Shown one piece after another: positions 12,701 to 24,169 of a DNA stretch of 64,000 nt. Both the position numbers and the translations under genes were made by a program. Each line of letters begins with the position of its first letter. The first letter of the stretch is position 1. This stretch comes from Brachionus rotundiformis (taxonomy: Eukaryota; Rotifera; Eurotatoria; Ploima; Brachionidae), in contig JAESIW010000193.1 of the NCBI GenBank assembly GCA_016802295.1, positions 139,982-203,981 of the forward strand, read 5' to 3'. The notes under the pieces are model-generated. The model saw only the letters and a program-made list of their open reading frames with translations, had not been told where the DNA came from and ran no database searches.

Positions 12701-13385
12701 ATTATAAAAAAGCTTCAGTCAGAAGACAATGGATTTTCATCGGGTGAGGCAACAGATGGGTTTTTGGCTATTAAATTTGGAATGATTCAAGATATTGACT
12801 CTTTAAAAAAACTGTTTAATAAAGTTTTAATTGCTTCAAAACAAATTGAAGAATCATCACGAGTAAGATTATTTTGAATTAAAAATTAAAAAAATTTTCT
12901 AATAAAATCTTAGTTTATTGAGACAATGACTGATTTAGTGCGACAAGGAATAGAAAAAGCTAATCAAGATTTAAAAAAAGAAACAGAGCAAAAATTAGTT
13001 CAAGAAGTATATTTTAATTTCACTCTTTATTTGTTTAATGTGTTTCTCTTAGGGAATTTTGAGACAAATTCCTTTAGTTGGTGGACTTTTTAGTTGGATT
13101 TCGCCAAGTCCTACTGTAAATTCAGTTGGTCGAACATTCAATTTGCAATCTGGGAAAATTTTAACCACGGAGACAATTTACAAGTACCACATTCAAGTTG
13201 AAGAGAATAAAGAAAACAAAACTGATTCTGAAAACACTCAAGAGGAACTTAAACTAAATTTAGAGAGGAAATCAAGCTCAGATACCGTACAAATCAATGA
13301 TTCCAATCAATTATCTGAATTAAGCTCAGACGAGCAAAATAATGAGGCTGAGGCTAAATCTGACATTCTAATTAATTTAAAATAA
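9767..13385 (+). CDS. PDXDC1: PDXDC1-type pyridoxal-dependent decarboxylase domain protein (14 exons, 899 aa)
   Basis: Group II PLP-decarboxylase relative of uncertain substrate. Exons: 9767-9886, 9941-10017, 10266-10340, 10416-10709, 10765-10960, 11023-11094, 11143-11427, 11493-11645, 11703-11756, 11807-11890, 11948-12391, 12443-12862, 12914-13006, 13053-13385; the sum is 2700 nt, in frame. Recognisable blocks: the CLYLLNKFSRKD helix, the KKPLIYISEGSKYAS block, SAGNHRSGHCDNLNEI followed by IWLHLDGFYLSTLAL, RSFPYWTILQAMG, and the diagnostic C-terminal GILRQIPLVGGLFSWISP plus GRTFNLQSGK. The usual His-Lys that binds PLP in active decarboxylases is not visible: the place is taken by LDLATWLGIP. 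The tail (last 60 residues) is acidic and Ser-rich. AATAAATAAA follows the stop at about 13439. Confidence 0.93.
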
Positions 13386-13621
13386 TTTTTTTAGGGTTTT
13401 GAAATTTAATTTTATAAATGATTATTTTTATTTTTATTAATAAATAAACTATGCTTCTTTTTATATATTTTTAAGTTAAATTTTTTATCAAATTAAGGAT
13501 GGAATTAGATTTTCCATTTTCTTACATTTTTTAGATTTGATTAAAATTTTGGTTAATTTGATTTTGGTAATGAGAATTAAATTTTTTTTGAATAAGTTAT
13601 ATTTTTTTATTATAAAAGATT

Positions 13622-14896
13622 ATGCAGTCGAATTTTATAAGAATTATTATTCTAAGTATTTTTTTTAAAATTTGTCTAGGTTCATTGAAACTTTGTTCGG
13701 AATACTCAAAATTTAGTTCGAAAATTGGTCAATATTTTTTTAAGGACCAAAATGTTAATTTGAATATAGAATTCATTGATGTATGTAATGGGATAAAGAA
13801 TGGATTTAAACCAAAGGGAAACTTCTACTTAATTGATAATAATATTCAAACAGATGAAAGATTTTTAAGTTTTCTGAGGCTGAATCTAAAAAAATTTGGT
13901 TTTAAAATAGAAAATGTGTTAGGTAAAGGAAACTATGGTGTAGTTTTTGCTGCAAAATCTGAACATTATGGAAATGTAGCAATTAAAATTGCAGCTAATA
14001 CTGATGGAGTTTTTTATGATTTTGATAATAAACAAGAATGCTGTTTTCTTCCTATTGGTCATTGTAACAAATGTTCAAAATCAGTTAACAAACTTTTACC
14101 ATTTGAAGTAGCTAATGCAATTTTAACCCATAATGCTGATGGTGTAGTGAAGACCAAAGCTTTTGGAATTATAAGTACTGATTCAAAACTGTTATTTTAT
14201 ATTCTAGTCATGGAGAAAATCGATAATTCAATGACCCTTTTATCTTTTACGCAAAAATGCTTCAAAAAATTCAACAAAAATATTCGAAAAAAATTTATAA
14301 AAAATTCTCTAATTAGATTAAATGAAATAAATAAAAATCTTATAAAAAATCAAAATATTTTTCATAATGATTTAAAGAGTGATAATATATTGGTTAAAGT
14401 GAATGATGCATCAAGATATAAAAGATGCGGTAGTGGACGACAAGATTTGGAATATTATTTGATAGACTTTGGGAATGCGATTTTAAACGTGAACAAAAAA
14501 GACGAAGCAGGAAATTTTTTCATTTCTGCTGATCAATTTAGATTTAAAAAATATTTTATTTTTTATAGAGCACCTGACATATCTTGTCAAATGAATTTTG
14601 TTAGCATGCCAAAAATTCTTTCCTGGTATTTTGGGATAATTGCTTTTGAAATGTGCAGTAATGGAATCGAAAAATTAAATATGGGAGCAGATAGAAATAT
14701 TTGTTACTCTGTAAATTCAGGTATGGCCAAAAGTTCTAATTCCTATGATCATGTTTTGCATAAAAATCAAAATTTAAAATCTCTCAAACTTTGTAATGAA
14801 ATCGAAATAAAAGATTATTTGCAATCTGCATTAATATATGATCCAAGAATTAGACCAAGCAGTGATTCATTGATGAAGCTTCCTCTATTAAGATAA
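13622..14896 (+). CDS. Intronless protein kinase with N-terminal signal peptide (424 aa)
   Basis: Single open frame from ATG 13622. Residues 1-20 (basic start, then IRIIILSIFFKICLG) look like a cleavable signal peptide or signal anchor. The rest is one protein kinase domain with the main catalytic motifs: glycine loop GKGNYGVVF near residue 100, VAIKIA lysine near 122, catalytic HNDLKSDNIL near 248 (a non-RD form, Asn in place of Arg), DFGNA near 282 and YRAPDIS as the activation-segment end. An insert after the VAIK strand holds a Cys cluster (CC, C, C within about 15 residues), compatible with disulfides in a secreted protein. No introns, unlike almost all neighbours. I cannot place it in a named kinase family; it is not obviously FAM20 or VLK-like. 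Predicted catalytically competent; location in the secretory pathway or outside the cell is inferred only from the N-terminus. Confidence 0.75.
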   Translation: MQSNFIRIIILSIFFKICLGSLKLCSEYSKFSSKIGQYFFKDQNVNLNIEFIDVCNGIKNGFKPKGNFYLIDNNIQTDERFLSFLRLNLKKFGFKIENVLGKGNYGVVFAAKSEHYGNVAIKIAANTDGVFYDFDNKQECCFLPIGHCNKCSKSVNKLLPFEVANAILTHNADGVVKTKAFGIISTDSKLLFYILVMEKIDNSMTLLSFTQKCFKKFNKNIRKKFIKNSLIRLNEINKNLIKNQNIFHNDLKSDNILVKVNDASRYKRCGSGRQDLEYYLIDFGNAILNVNKKDEAGNFFISADQFRFKKYFIFYRAPDISCQMNFVSMPKILSWYFGIIAFEMCSNGIEKLNMGADRNICYSVNSGMAKSSNSYDHVLHKNQNLKSLKLCNEIEIKDYLQSALIYDPRIRPSSDSLMKLPLLR

Positions 14897-17800
14897 ATAA
14901 TATTGAGTCTAAAAAAATAGAAATATCTTAATAATTAATTTTAAATAAAATAAATTTCATTAGCCAAAAAAATCACTTAAATTATTTTGTAAGATATATA
15001 ATATTGAAAAAGGGTATTGAGTTTACAATCGAAAGTAAAAGAGTTCAAGAACTTCGGATTTTTAACTATTCAAATATAAAAAATAAAATTAATCGATTAT
15101 GGAGAAGACAAATAAGTTTTATTTGTATATAGGTAAATAAAATTAGAAATTTTTATTTGGTAAACTTCTGTAGAAATTTTTTTACAGCTTTTTAATCCAT
15201 TATTTTTCTATATGAAAATTCTTGTTTAACTTAAACTTTTTCTTTGATAATTCTTTTTATTGATTTTCTGATATATTTAGAAGTTGCTTTTAGATTATTT
15301 TTTTACGCAATAAAAAATCTAATTCTTAGATTAGAAAAATATTATTATAAGAAATGGTTCTGAATTCCTGAATAATCAAAATTTTAACATTATTTCTAAA
15401 GAATACTTTAACAATATATATTTACTTCGATTGCATACAATTTTCAAACTAAAAGTTCAGACTTATAGATAAGAAATAAACTCAGCTGGCTTATATTTAA
15501 AAAAGTTTCAACAATTATTATGAATTAGTTCAGTATTCCCTCTGTAAACTAAAACTTGAATACGAAACTTACCAATAACTAAATATTTCAATTTAAAATT
15601 GACTTTAAATCGAATATTAAGAATCTTTTAAGCTGATAATTTGTTAACTAAAATTTGTTCAAATTTGTTTTGTCAATCATATGTTAAAATATAAATTGAA
15701 TTTATAATTTACACTCTAGTTTAGAATATTTTAGTAATTTATAATATTTTTTTCAGCTAATAGAACAATGTTGAATTTTATTTTTTTTCCATTTTAAGAG
15801 TGGCAACAAACGCATAATATTGTTCAATTTAAGTTTAAAATAATTAAAAATGAAAGTTTAAAGTATTTAAAAATATTTTCAGGTAAATATTTCATTTCTA
15901 CATAAGCATGTCCCAATTATTGTTTAATTATAGGAAATCTAGAGAAAAGAGAAATGTATATCATTCCATTAAGGGATTTTTCACGATCATTTTCAATATA
16001 AAATTTTTATGAAGAAATGCTCGAAAAAGCATTCGAATAAATGGAGTATCATCACTTTTTTGCGATGAGTTTATTTAAATAAATGAATTCTCTAATCGAT
16101 AAGAATTATTAGTCCTGTTTCTAATAAGATCAATTTGTAATTTATTTAAACTAAAGCCAAGCATTGAAAATGATTAATGATATATCTCATCAACTTATTT
16201 ATTATTCTCTCGGTACTAAGATTATTTGACAAGAATACTGGATACTGTGTTCAAAGTAAACTAGTGCATTTTAAATACGAGTATTTAAATAAACAATATA
16301 ATTTTTTGCGATGCAACTAGGCCAGTTTTAATTTCATTAATCAATAAATATTTCTTTTTAATTCATTACTTTTATCATTGAAAATATCATTTATTGGTTT
16401 GTTTGATACTTTAATTTAAGATTAAGTTCACAAAAAAATGTATTAAAATAATTTTATTTTCGTATGAAAAGAGCATTTTTTCGATCAAATATTTAAAATT
16501 AATTTCTTTATTCAAAATAACAAATACTTCAAATTCAAAATAAGATAAACAAGTGTGATTTAATTAAGTAAAATTAATTTTAATATCCCGTTCGAATGTT
16601 CATTTAAAATTATAATTTTTTGAATTAAGTATAATAAAAAGCTCTATTTAAAAAAATGGAGTTAAAAAAGTGAACAGTTCTTTTTTATCCATTAAATGAT
16701 AAGCTTAGGAATTTTAGAATTTAAGTTTAAAATTTTTTAAGTGTAAAATAAATTAGATTTTACAATTTATTTTAAAATTACTTTAAATTATATTTATTTA
16801 TAATTTAGCTTAATTTGCTATAGATTAATTCATTATGATTTTTGTTTTTTATTTTTAAACATAATTTCAATGATCTTTTAATTTGTCTTATTTCTAAAAT
16901 AATCTTAAAAAAGCTAAATAAAATAAGAACCTTTCAGTTTAACTTTATGTAAAATAGATTTCAATCAGGTATTATAAATATGATATCTAGAAAAATTTTT
17001 CTTTAATATCCAATTAAAAAATTAAAGAAAGCTTTTTTAAATTTAAATTTCTAGATAAAAATTCTAACGAATTTTAAGTGATGGCTAGTTTAGTTTGTTT
17101 ATATTTGTTTATCTTAAAAATATTTTAAACAAATACGATTCGTGTCAATTTTTAAAAAATATCTTGGTCCTAATTTTTTTGTTTTTTTAACTGAATTTTG
17201 TCTCTGATCGAGTTCAGATGCACCTTGGTTTTAAATCTACTCAAAGATTCAACTATCGCAAAACTGAGATAAAAGTATTTATGCATAGATTTAAGTGAAT
17301 GAGATTCTTAAGGATTGGACTTGATGAAATTGGAGAAAAAATTGTATTATATTTTTTAAATAAGTGTTGTTTATTGTTCTTAATGCCTTATTAATTCAGC
17401 TAAAAATTTAGTTTATCGCGATTTATTAAAGTAAAATCACTAATTTTCTTACAGTATTTTTATAAGTATTCATCTTAAACTCTCACTCTCTTTAAAAGTA
17501 GTAAATTAATTTAAAAATAGATATTTATAACTAAATATAAAAAAGTATTAGTAATTCTTTTTTTTAAGAATTAAGTATAAAAATGACTTAAATTTGAGAA
17601 TGTTTGATCATCTGAATTCCACTTGATAGAATCAAATGATCAAATTAAACGTTGTTTTTTTTTAAATATTGTAGATTTTTTAGTTACTTATTGACCTGAT
17701 ATTGTTAACTAGATTGCTATTTAATGAAATGTTTTTTTGATTTTTTGTTGGAATTAGGGTGTTTTTAAAATTAAATTATATGAAGAAATAAAAGCGGAAA

Positions 17801-20213
17801 ACTGTAATTTCGTATTTAATTATGAAATTTATCAATATAATTATTCTTATAAATCAAAATGAGTTAAAATTATTATTTGATTGTCGTTCAATTTATTTTT
17901 GCTATTTTAGCATAGTTTTTCTTTATCAAAAATTAATAAAAGTAAGATAAATAAAATTATGAAATATAAGGATAAAAAAATTGGCTTTTAGATTTGTTGA
18001 ATTCTTTGGTACAACGATCAAAAACAATAATAAAAACATTAATAATTTATATTTAAACTTAAAATTTATTATAATAATTAGACCTCTTAAAGACCAGGAA
18101 TTTTTCGCTTGCAATATTAACATTCTTATGAATAGCTTGTTCAATTAAACAAAAAACATATGATTAGTAAAAGAAGCTTTTAAAAAATATATTTTAAAAG
18201 AAATTTAAAGTTCTAAAATGTTTTATAGGTTTTTAGAAGTGCATGTTCAGACGAACTTATTAAATTGCAATTTCGATGATTTTAAAATATTTTTATATTA
18301 AAAATCAAATATTAGTTTAGGGAATTATTTATTAGAGTACCAATTCTCAGAAGCAAACTTGTCAATATTGATCAAATCGAACTAAATAATTTGAAAATTT
18401 TATTATTCACCAATATTTGCTTTTTGCTTTGTTTTTATTAGTTTCAGTGAGTAAATTTCGAGTTATTTAAATGAATTTTAGCATAAAGAACTAGGTTTTA
18501 TTTAGACTCTATGGTTTAATTCTTCTTTTATTGATAAAATTGAATTAGAAAAATATATTTTAGGTTCATCATTTTGTAGACTCATAAAGCAAAGCATGCT
18601 AAAGGTATTTTCTCACATTATCATGCTCGTGAAAGCACAAATGTTTAGCAACTTATGGTGTCTAATAATAAAGCTTTAGTTCATTTTTTTGCTCTATTTA
18701 TGTTTAATTTTATCATTGTGGTTCAATTTATCTAGATTTTAACAAATTTAGAATAAATTTTTCAAAAGGTTAGAATTAAACATAATCAAATATTATGTAA
18801 ATTAATATTTGTAAAATTTTTTTGGTGATCAGATGCTTTTGAAGAAAAACTTAATTGAAGATTATTAATCATCTGGCTAGATTTGATTTTTAAACGCCTT
18901 TTTAATTTATAAGTAGGGCAAAAAGGCTATTAAACAAGACTTATTTCTCTTCTAATGAATTTTTAAAAAACGGCTATAGGTATATTTGAAAATCAACAAA
19001 ACTCAATAATGACTATAGGTTAAACTTTTTTAAAGTTAAATTCACTAAATTTTAAGTAGCTATTTGCATTTTGAATAATTTAGAAGCAACTAAGGAATTT
19101 AAAAAAAATTGCAATATTGAATCATTTCAATATATAGGAACCGTTCAAAATTAAGTTTTTATAATATCTTCTCAAATGGTCAATGTTAATACAATCAACT
19201 CTTCAAAAATCAGATTCAAACTATTTTTCTTAATTAAGTATATCCGTTTTATAATTTGCATAATAAAGTATGTTTTAGAAATAATAGATAAATCGAGTTG
19301 TATTAAGATTGTTTGTTTAATCGAGGTCTATGAAGCTTTTGAGAAAAAAAAATTGAACGATAGCTAGTTAAACTCAAATTTACCGTCTATCAATCAATTT
19401 TTGTTTTAAAATCTGTTTAGAATTTGTTTTTTAGTTAGAAAAAAATATACACAAAAACACATTTTAATTCTAGGCCTTAAATTTTGTGTCAAGACCTGTG
19501 CTTAAGGTAATTATTTAGATTTTGATGATATTTAGCGATTTTTTCTTTCGAATTTTATTTACATAAATTATTTTTCGCTAATTATTGAGATAAAATAAAG
19601 GCTTTGTTTTTTGGATGTGAAGTTTTTGCTAGGCAAATCAATTACTAACCTGGTCATATGTCGAGACTAGGCTCACGATCAAACGGCTTTTTTTTATTGA
19701 ACATTTGATTTGTATTTCAAATTTTATTAAGGAACTGAATATGTATTTTTATAGGTCACTGCATGGACTTAATTTATATAGATTTATAAACCGCTGTTTT
19801 TAAGAATATTTTTAGTATTTGTCAAGCTTATGTCATAAAATTTAAAAAATTCTATTCTAGAGTTAAATTCTTAACATTAAACGAATATATCTTTAAATTT
19901 CTTTATGAGAAGAGTCTAACCTTGTGCAAGACTATGATTCTCTTGGTATTCATATGATTTTATTATGTAACTTGTTTGAATAGAAATTGAGAATAAGTCA
20001 TTATTTTAAAATTTAAGTACGCAATTGAATATATTTTTTAAAAACGCTTTAACATGACCATACACTATGAATAAAAGCCACGAGACCATCGCTTAAAATG
20101 TCTCAACTCATAAATTAGCATAAATAACAGAGAGAGGCATTAATTTCTTAATGACAATCGGCGCCAATTACATCATTCTTGTGTTTTATTTTGCTATTTA
20201 TTTTTTAGATAAA
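14897..20213. other. 5.3 kb gene desert
   Basis: Extremely AT-rich. Open frames are short (up to about 72 codons), hydrophobic or Lys/Ile-rich, and have no ATG-donor-acceptor logic; I found no transposase, tRNA or tandem array. One start-less frame at about 14930-15134 (+) of some 60 codons containing KKGIEFTIESKRV could be a decayed exon, but chance is equally likely. The right end must hold the promoter of the acidic-protein gene, and 20199 is an acceptor-like TTTATTTTTTAG. Confidence 0.5.
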
Positions 20214-20753
20214 ATGGATAACTTTCAAAATTCAAAAATAAAATCGGAAGATATTGAAAATTTTGAACCTGCCGAAAACAAAAATAGAAAAATGAACGAA
20301 ATTAGTTTAGATGATGACGTGTTCGGTTTTGAAGAAGAAACTGGTGCCAAAAAATACTTGGATTCAGATACAGAAGATGAAATAGAAGATGACGAGTTCA
20401 ATGAAAAACAAATATTGCAAAAACGCAGCAGTAACCAAAATTTGGAAAAATCTATTCAAATAAAAAATAATTGTACTAATCTACATAATAAATATTCGTG
20501 TTCGCTACCACGTGATATAATATCAAATCGTTTCACGCGTGGCAAAGATAATGAAAATGAACGACCTAACGTATCTCAAGAAAATGACGACAGTCGACTT
20601 GATTCAGATGATGAATACGAAAAATGCGGCGACATGGGACTGGCGATTTCTAATTTAGCCTCCTCAATTGTTGCCAAAGATGGACGTGAGCTTTTTGGTG
20701 GTGTGCCTAGTAGACGTATTCCTATTAACAGCATAAGCCAATCTTATTTTTAA
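20214..20753 (+). CDS. Small acidic protein with conserved-looking C-terminus (179 aa)
   Basis: I choose ATG 20214 (MDNFQNSKIK). The frame is open further upstream to an ATG at 20151, but that extension translates a pyrimidine tract into a false hydrophobic segment, and TTTATTTTTTAG|ATAAAATGG looks like a 3' splice site just before the real start, so a 5' UTR intron or trans-splicing is likely. The protein is rich in Asp/Glu/Asn and probably disordered, with the acidic stretch DSDTEDEIEDDEF. The last 45 residues are different: DMGLAISNLASSIVAKDGRE then LFGGVPSRRIPINSISQS, which looks like a conserved short motif. I do not recognise the family. Intronless coding region. Confidence 0.6.
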   Translation: MDNFQNSKIKSEDIENFEPAENKNRKMNEISLDDDVFGFEEETGAKKYLDSDTEDEIEDDEFNEKQILQKRSSNQNLEKSIQIKNNCTNLHNKYSCSLPRDIISNRFTRGKDNENERPNVSQENDDSRLDSDDEYEKCGDMGLAISNLASSIVAKDGRELFGGVPSRRIPINSISQSYF

Positions 20754-21802
20754 TTTTGTTCTTTAATGTCGTTATTTATTACTTTTACTTTTAGTTGAAC
20801 ATAAAATAGCAAAAATATACAAATAAAAAAAACAGAGCTTAAGTAATTTTAAGAAGTGGTGGTTACATAAGTATTGTTGGATCTTGGAAATTTTGTTGTT
20901 TTTTTTTACTGTTGTACTTTTTTTTATCAATATTTTAAAAACCATTTAAAAATAAACTGAAGATTTTTATATTTTTTTTTTGTATAGAGAATATCTTTTA
21001 TAATATTTGATCACAATCGATAAGAAAATATTATAAATTGATATCATTTTGGACTATTTTGACAAATAAATATTCAAAGATTTTTCAAGATATAAAATTA
21101 TTCGACAAAAAATGTTGATCTAAATTCTATTGATCTATTTAATAAATTAATAAATAAAATTTTAAAAAGAGTTTTTTTGTGTACGATTTTTAATAAATTA
21201 TAAAATAATATTTTCCTAAATAATATGTGAATTAATAACTCGTTTTAGATACAAAATATATAAATTAATTAATTAATTGATTTTTGTCGGACTTTTCTTT
21301 TTTCTTCTTTTGGATTTTGATTTCGGAAACTTATAAAAATTAGAATAATAATTAATTAAATTTAAAAAAATAAAAAGAAAAATTATTTGCATTTAAAAAT
21401 CAAAATTATCGGATACAGCTCTTCATTTGTCTCTAATTTCTACCTTATTTTCTCAAAAAATATATTATTTTTTTTTAAATATATACATCAGCATATAAGG
21501 CGTTCATTGAAGAAATAAATAAATAAAAAAAAGTTGTCTCTTTATTTCATTTAAATTCAATATAAGATTAAAAGTTTTTGTTAAAAATTTAATTAAATTT
21601 GTGAATATTTAATTCTGAAATAAAATGGACATCTTTCATCAAAAATTGTAAACAATTTGTAAACTTAATTTCGAGATTTTCAGAATGTAAAGCTCGTATT
21701 AAATAAAACAAAAATTTGCAGCAAGTTAGTCCATGTGAAAAGAATAATGCAAACTTGAATTTTAAAATTTATATTCGTTTAGAGAAAAAAAATTTTTAAA
21801 AA
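20754..21802. other. Intergenic AT-rich stretch
   Basis: About 1 kb between two plus-strand genes. Contains TTAATTAATTAATTGA near 21266 and several poly-T tracts. It holds the 3' UTR of the upstream gene and the PPAN promoter. Nothing else seen. Confidence 0.5.
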
Positions 21803-23412
21803 ATGGTTCGCAAAAAAGGAAAGGTAAATTAATTTTTTGATTAAGATTTAACAATAATGATTTTAAATTCTCACTATAATTCAAAAGGGAAGAGCAGTAA
21901 AACGAGCACGTCAGAAATTTGGTCGGCATTATGAAGAAGATGAGGTCAAATTGGCTCCTCATTCGATGGTTATTCATCGTGGTGATGTCGAAAAAGACAT
22001 TAAAGAACTGGTTAGCGATTTTCGCAAAGTAATGGAACCATACACTGCACGTGATCTGAAAGCCACACGAAAAAACAACCTCAAAGATTTTGTATCAATT
22101 GCTGGTCCTTTGCACGTGTCACATTTGATAATGTTTTCTCAAACTGAACTTGGAGATTATTTGAAAATAGCCCGTCTACCAAGAGGACCAACAATTCACT
22201 TCAAACTTATTGAATATACCTTAACTAATGACGTTTTGTTGAGTCTTAAAAAAAAGCATACTCATCAAAAACAATTTCTACATCAACCTTTGTTAATTCT
22301 AAATGGATTTAATACTAAAGTTGAGAATGGTGAAGCTTCAAGCAAAACTGATTTTCACCAAAAATTACTCACTACAAGTTTACAAAATATGTTCCCAAGC
22401 ATTAATATTACCAAAGTAAATATTGGTTTTACTTTTTCAGCATTTTTAAAATGATATTTAAGATCAAACTTAATGAAATCAGACGATGTGTACTATTCAA
22501 TTATAACAAAGAAGATCATACAATTGATTTTCGTCAATAGTAAGTTTTTAATTTTCTTTTAAATTGATATTTTTTAATTATTATTTAAGTTATATACGTT
22601 TGATGCCTGTTGGTTTAAGTAAACCGGTTAAAAAATTAGTTCAAGAAAAACTTCCTGATCTCTCTAGTTGCCAGGACATCAGTGAATTTATGGAAAAGTA
22701 TTAAAAAAAATTCCATGAAAAATTTTTTTTAAGTCCAGTTTAAGGCATGGAATGTTGTCAGAATCGGAGGCAGAATTTGACGGACCTGAAAACGAAGTTG
22801 ATGTTAAGCAAGATGTAAAGACAGTTGGAAATTTGAATTTGAATAGTTCTAAAAGCGCTATTCGTCTATCCGAAATCGGACCTAGACTGAAATTAAAGTT
22901 GTTTAAAATCGAAGAAGGCATTTGCGAAGGTGAAGTCTTGTATCATGAAGGGATAAAAAAATCATCTGAAGAAATCAATAAAATTAGAGAAATGCTTAAA
23001 GCTAAAAAGTGTGATTTATTTGGAAAATATTTATTATTGTTTTAAATAAAATTTTTTCAGGAAAATGATTAAAGAAACCAAAAAAAAAGGACAAGGAGAA
23101 AAAAATGGCAATAAATTAAAAACCAAAAAAAGAAAGCTAGAAAAAAATGATGACGAAGTATCTGACGATGACGATGCTGAATATTTCAAACAAGAGCTTG
23201 GACAAGAACCAGACAAAAATTTCATAATGAAAAAAAGCAAAAATAAAAAAAATCAAAAAAAATTAAAAACTGAAGAAACTGAAAACAATATATTAGAAGA
23301 TAAAGAAAATAACATTGTCAATTTTGATAAAGATAATGATATTAAAAAGATCAAGAAACCAAAATTTTTTAGATATTCAGCTAAAAAAAAACAAATGCTA
23401 AAAACTGAATAA
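21803..23412 (+). CDS. PPAN: Peter Pan/SSF1 ribosome biogenesis factor, Brix domain (6 exons, 451 aa)
   Basis: Nucleolar factor for 60S subunit assembly and 27S pre-rRNA processing. Exons: 21803-21823, 21888-22415, 22463-22539, 22590-22697, 22739-23008, 23061-23412; the sum is 1356 nt, in frame. Starts MVRKKGKGRAVKRARQKFGR, then the Brix domain with SFR-like VMEPYTARDLKATRKNNLKD, SIAGPLHVSHLIMFSQTE, LPRGPTIHFKL, NMFPSINITK and RLSEIGPRLKLKLFKIEEG. The C-terminal third is Lys-rich with an acidic patch (VSDDDDAEYFKQELG), as in PPAN/SSF1 proteins. The second intron uses an AAG acceptor; using the earlier TTTTTCAG would introduce a stop. An AATAAA follows the stop at about 23420. Confidence 0.95.
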
Positions 23413-24169
23413 AGTTTTAAAATAAAGAATATGATTTTTATTTTCAATTGAACCCTGTTTTGATCTTTGTTAATATTGTTTTATTAAAAAAAATTAAATA
23501 TCAATTCATTAGAATATTTTCTAAATTAAGTTTTTGCTAATTTAAGATTTAAAGTTATTATGTTTTAAGCAAAAAAGGTCAAAATAAATTTTTGACTTAT
23601 AAAGATATAATTTTCACTTTTTAAACTAAGAAGTCAATCCTCATTTTTATTTTATATTTATTTAAAAATAAAGATAACAAAATTATCTTTTTCATATTTA
23701 TTTTAGAATTTTTTCCGATGCAATATTTTTTAGCCTTTAAAAATTGCTTGAGATTTTGATTATTTAATAACATTTTAGACAGATTAATTTTTCATCAGGA
23801 TATATGTGGCATCTTAATTAGGAAAAAAACACAAATTTCAGCATTAATTTTAATTGGTAAACAATGAATTTAAAAGCTAAATTTTAAAAAACATCGAAAA
23901 TATTTTATGCAAATTTTTTTATGAAAATAGATACCAAAACTGTAGCTACAAAATAATAATGAGTACCTTAAACATAAAACCATAGGCTAAGTAATTCATC
24001 CATATAACAATTTTCAAATAATATGCAAATTACAGTTGCTATTATAATCTTTTAAATATATAAATTAACATATATAAAACAATTTCGATCATTTCATTAA
24101 AGCCTTAAGTTTTTCTCTGACTAAAATATCAACAAAATTTTTTATATTTAAGGCAATAAAATATTTTAA
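23413..24169. other. Intergenic stretch before the phosphoesterase cluster
   Basis: About 750 bp, AT-rich, no open frame of interest. Contains the PPAN 3' end and the promoter of the first phosphoesterase gene. A TTTATATTTAAG acceptor-like site lies 16 bp before that gene's ATG. Confidence 0.5.

Noticed and set aside
14930..15134. Start-less open frame of about 60 codons after the kinase
   Set aside because: Length expected by chance over 5 kb in six frames; no acceptor or ATG ties it to a gene.
17926..18144. 72-codon minus-strand ORF in the gene desert
   Set aside because: Hydrophobic low-complexity translation of AT-rich sequence.
19176..19367. 63-codon plus-strand ORF in the gene desert
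   Set aside because: Ile/Phe/Lys-rich noise typical of AT-rich DNA, no splice context, no similarity.
20151..20213. N-terminal membrane segment on the acidic protein
   Set aside because: The hydrophobic residues come from a T-rich tract ending in TTTTTTAG, i.e. a 3' splice-site region; the ATG at 20214 is the better start.
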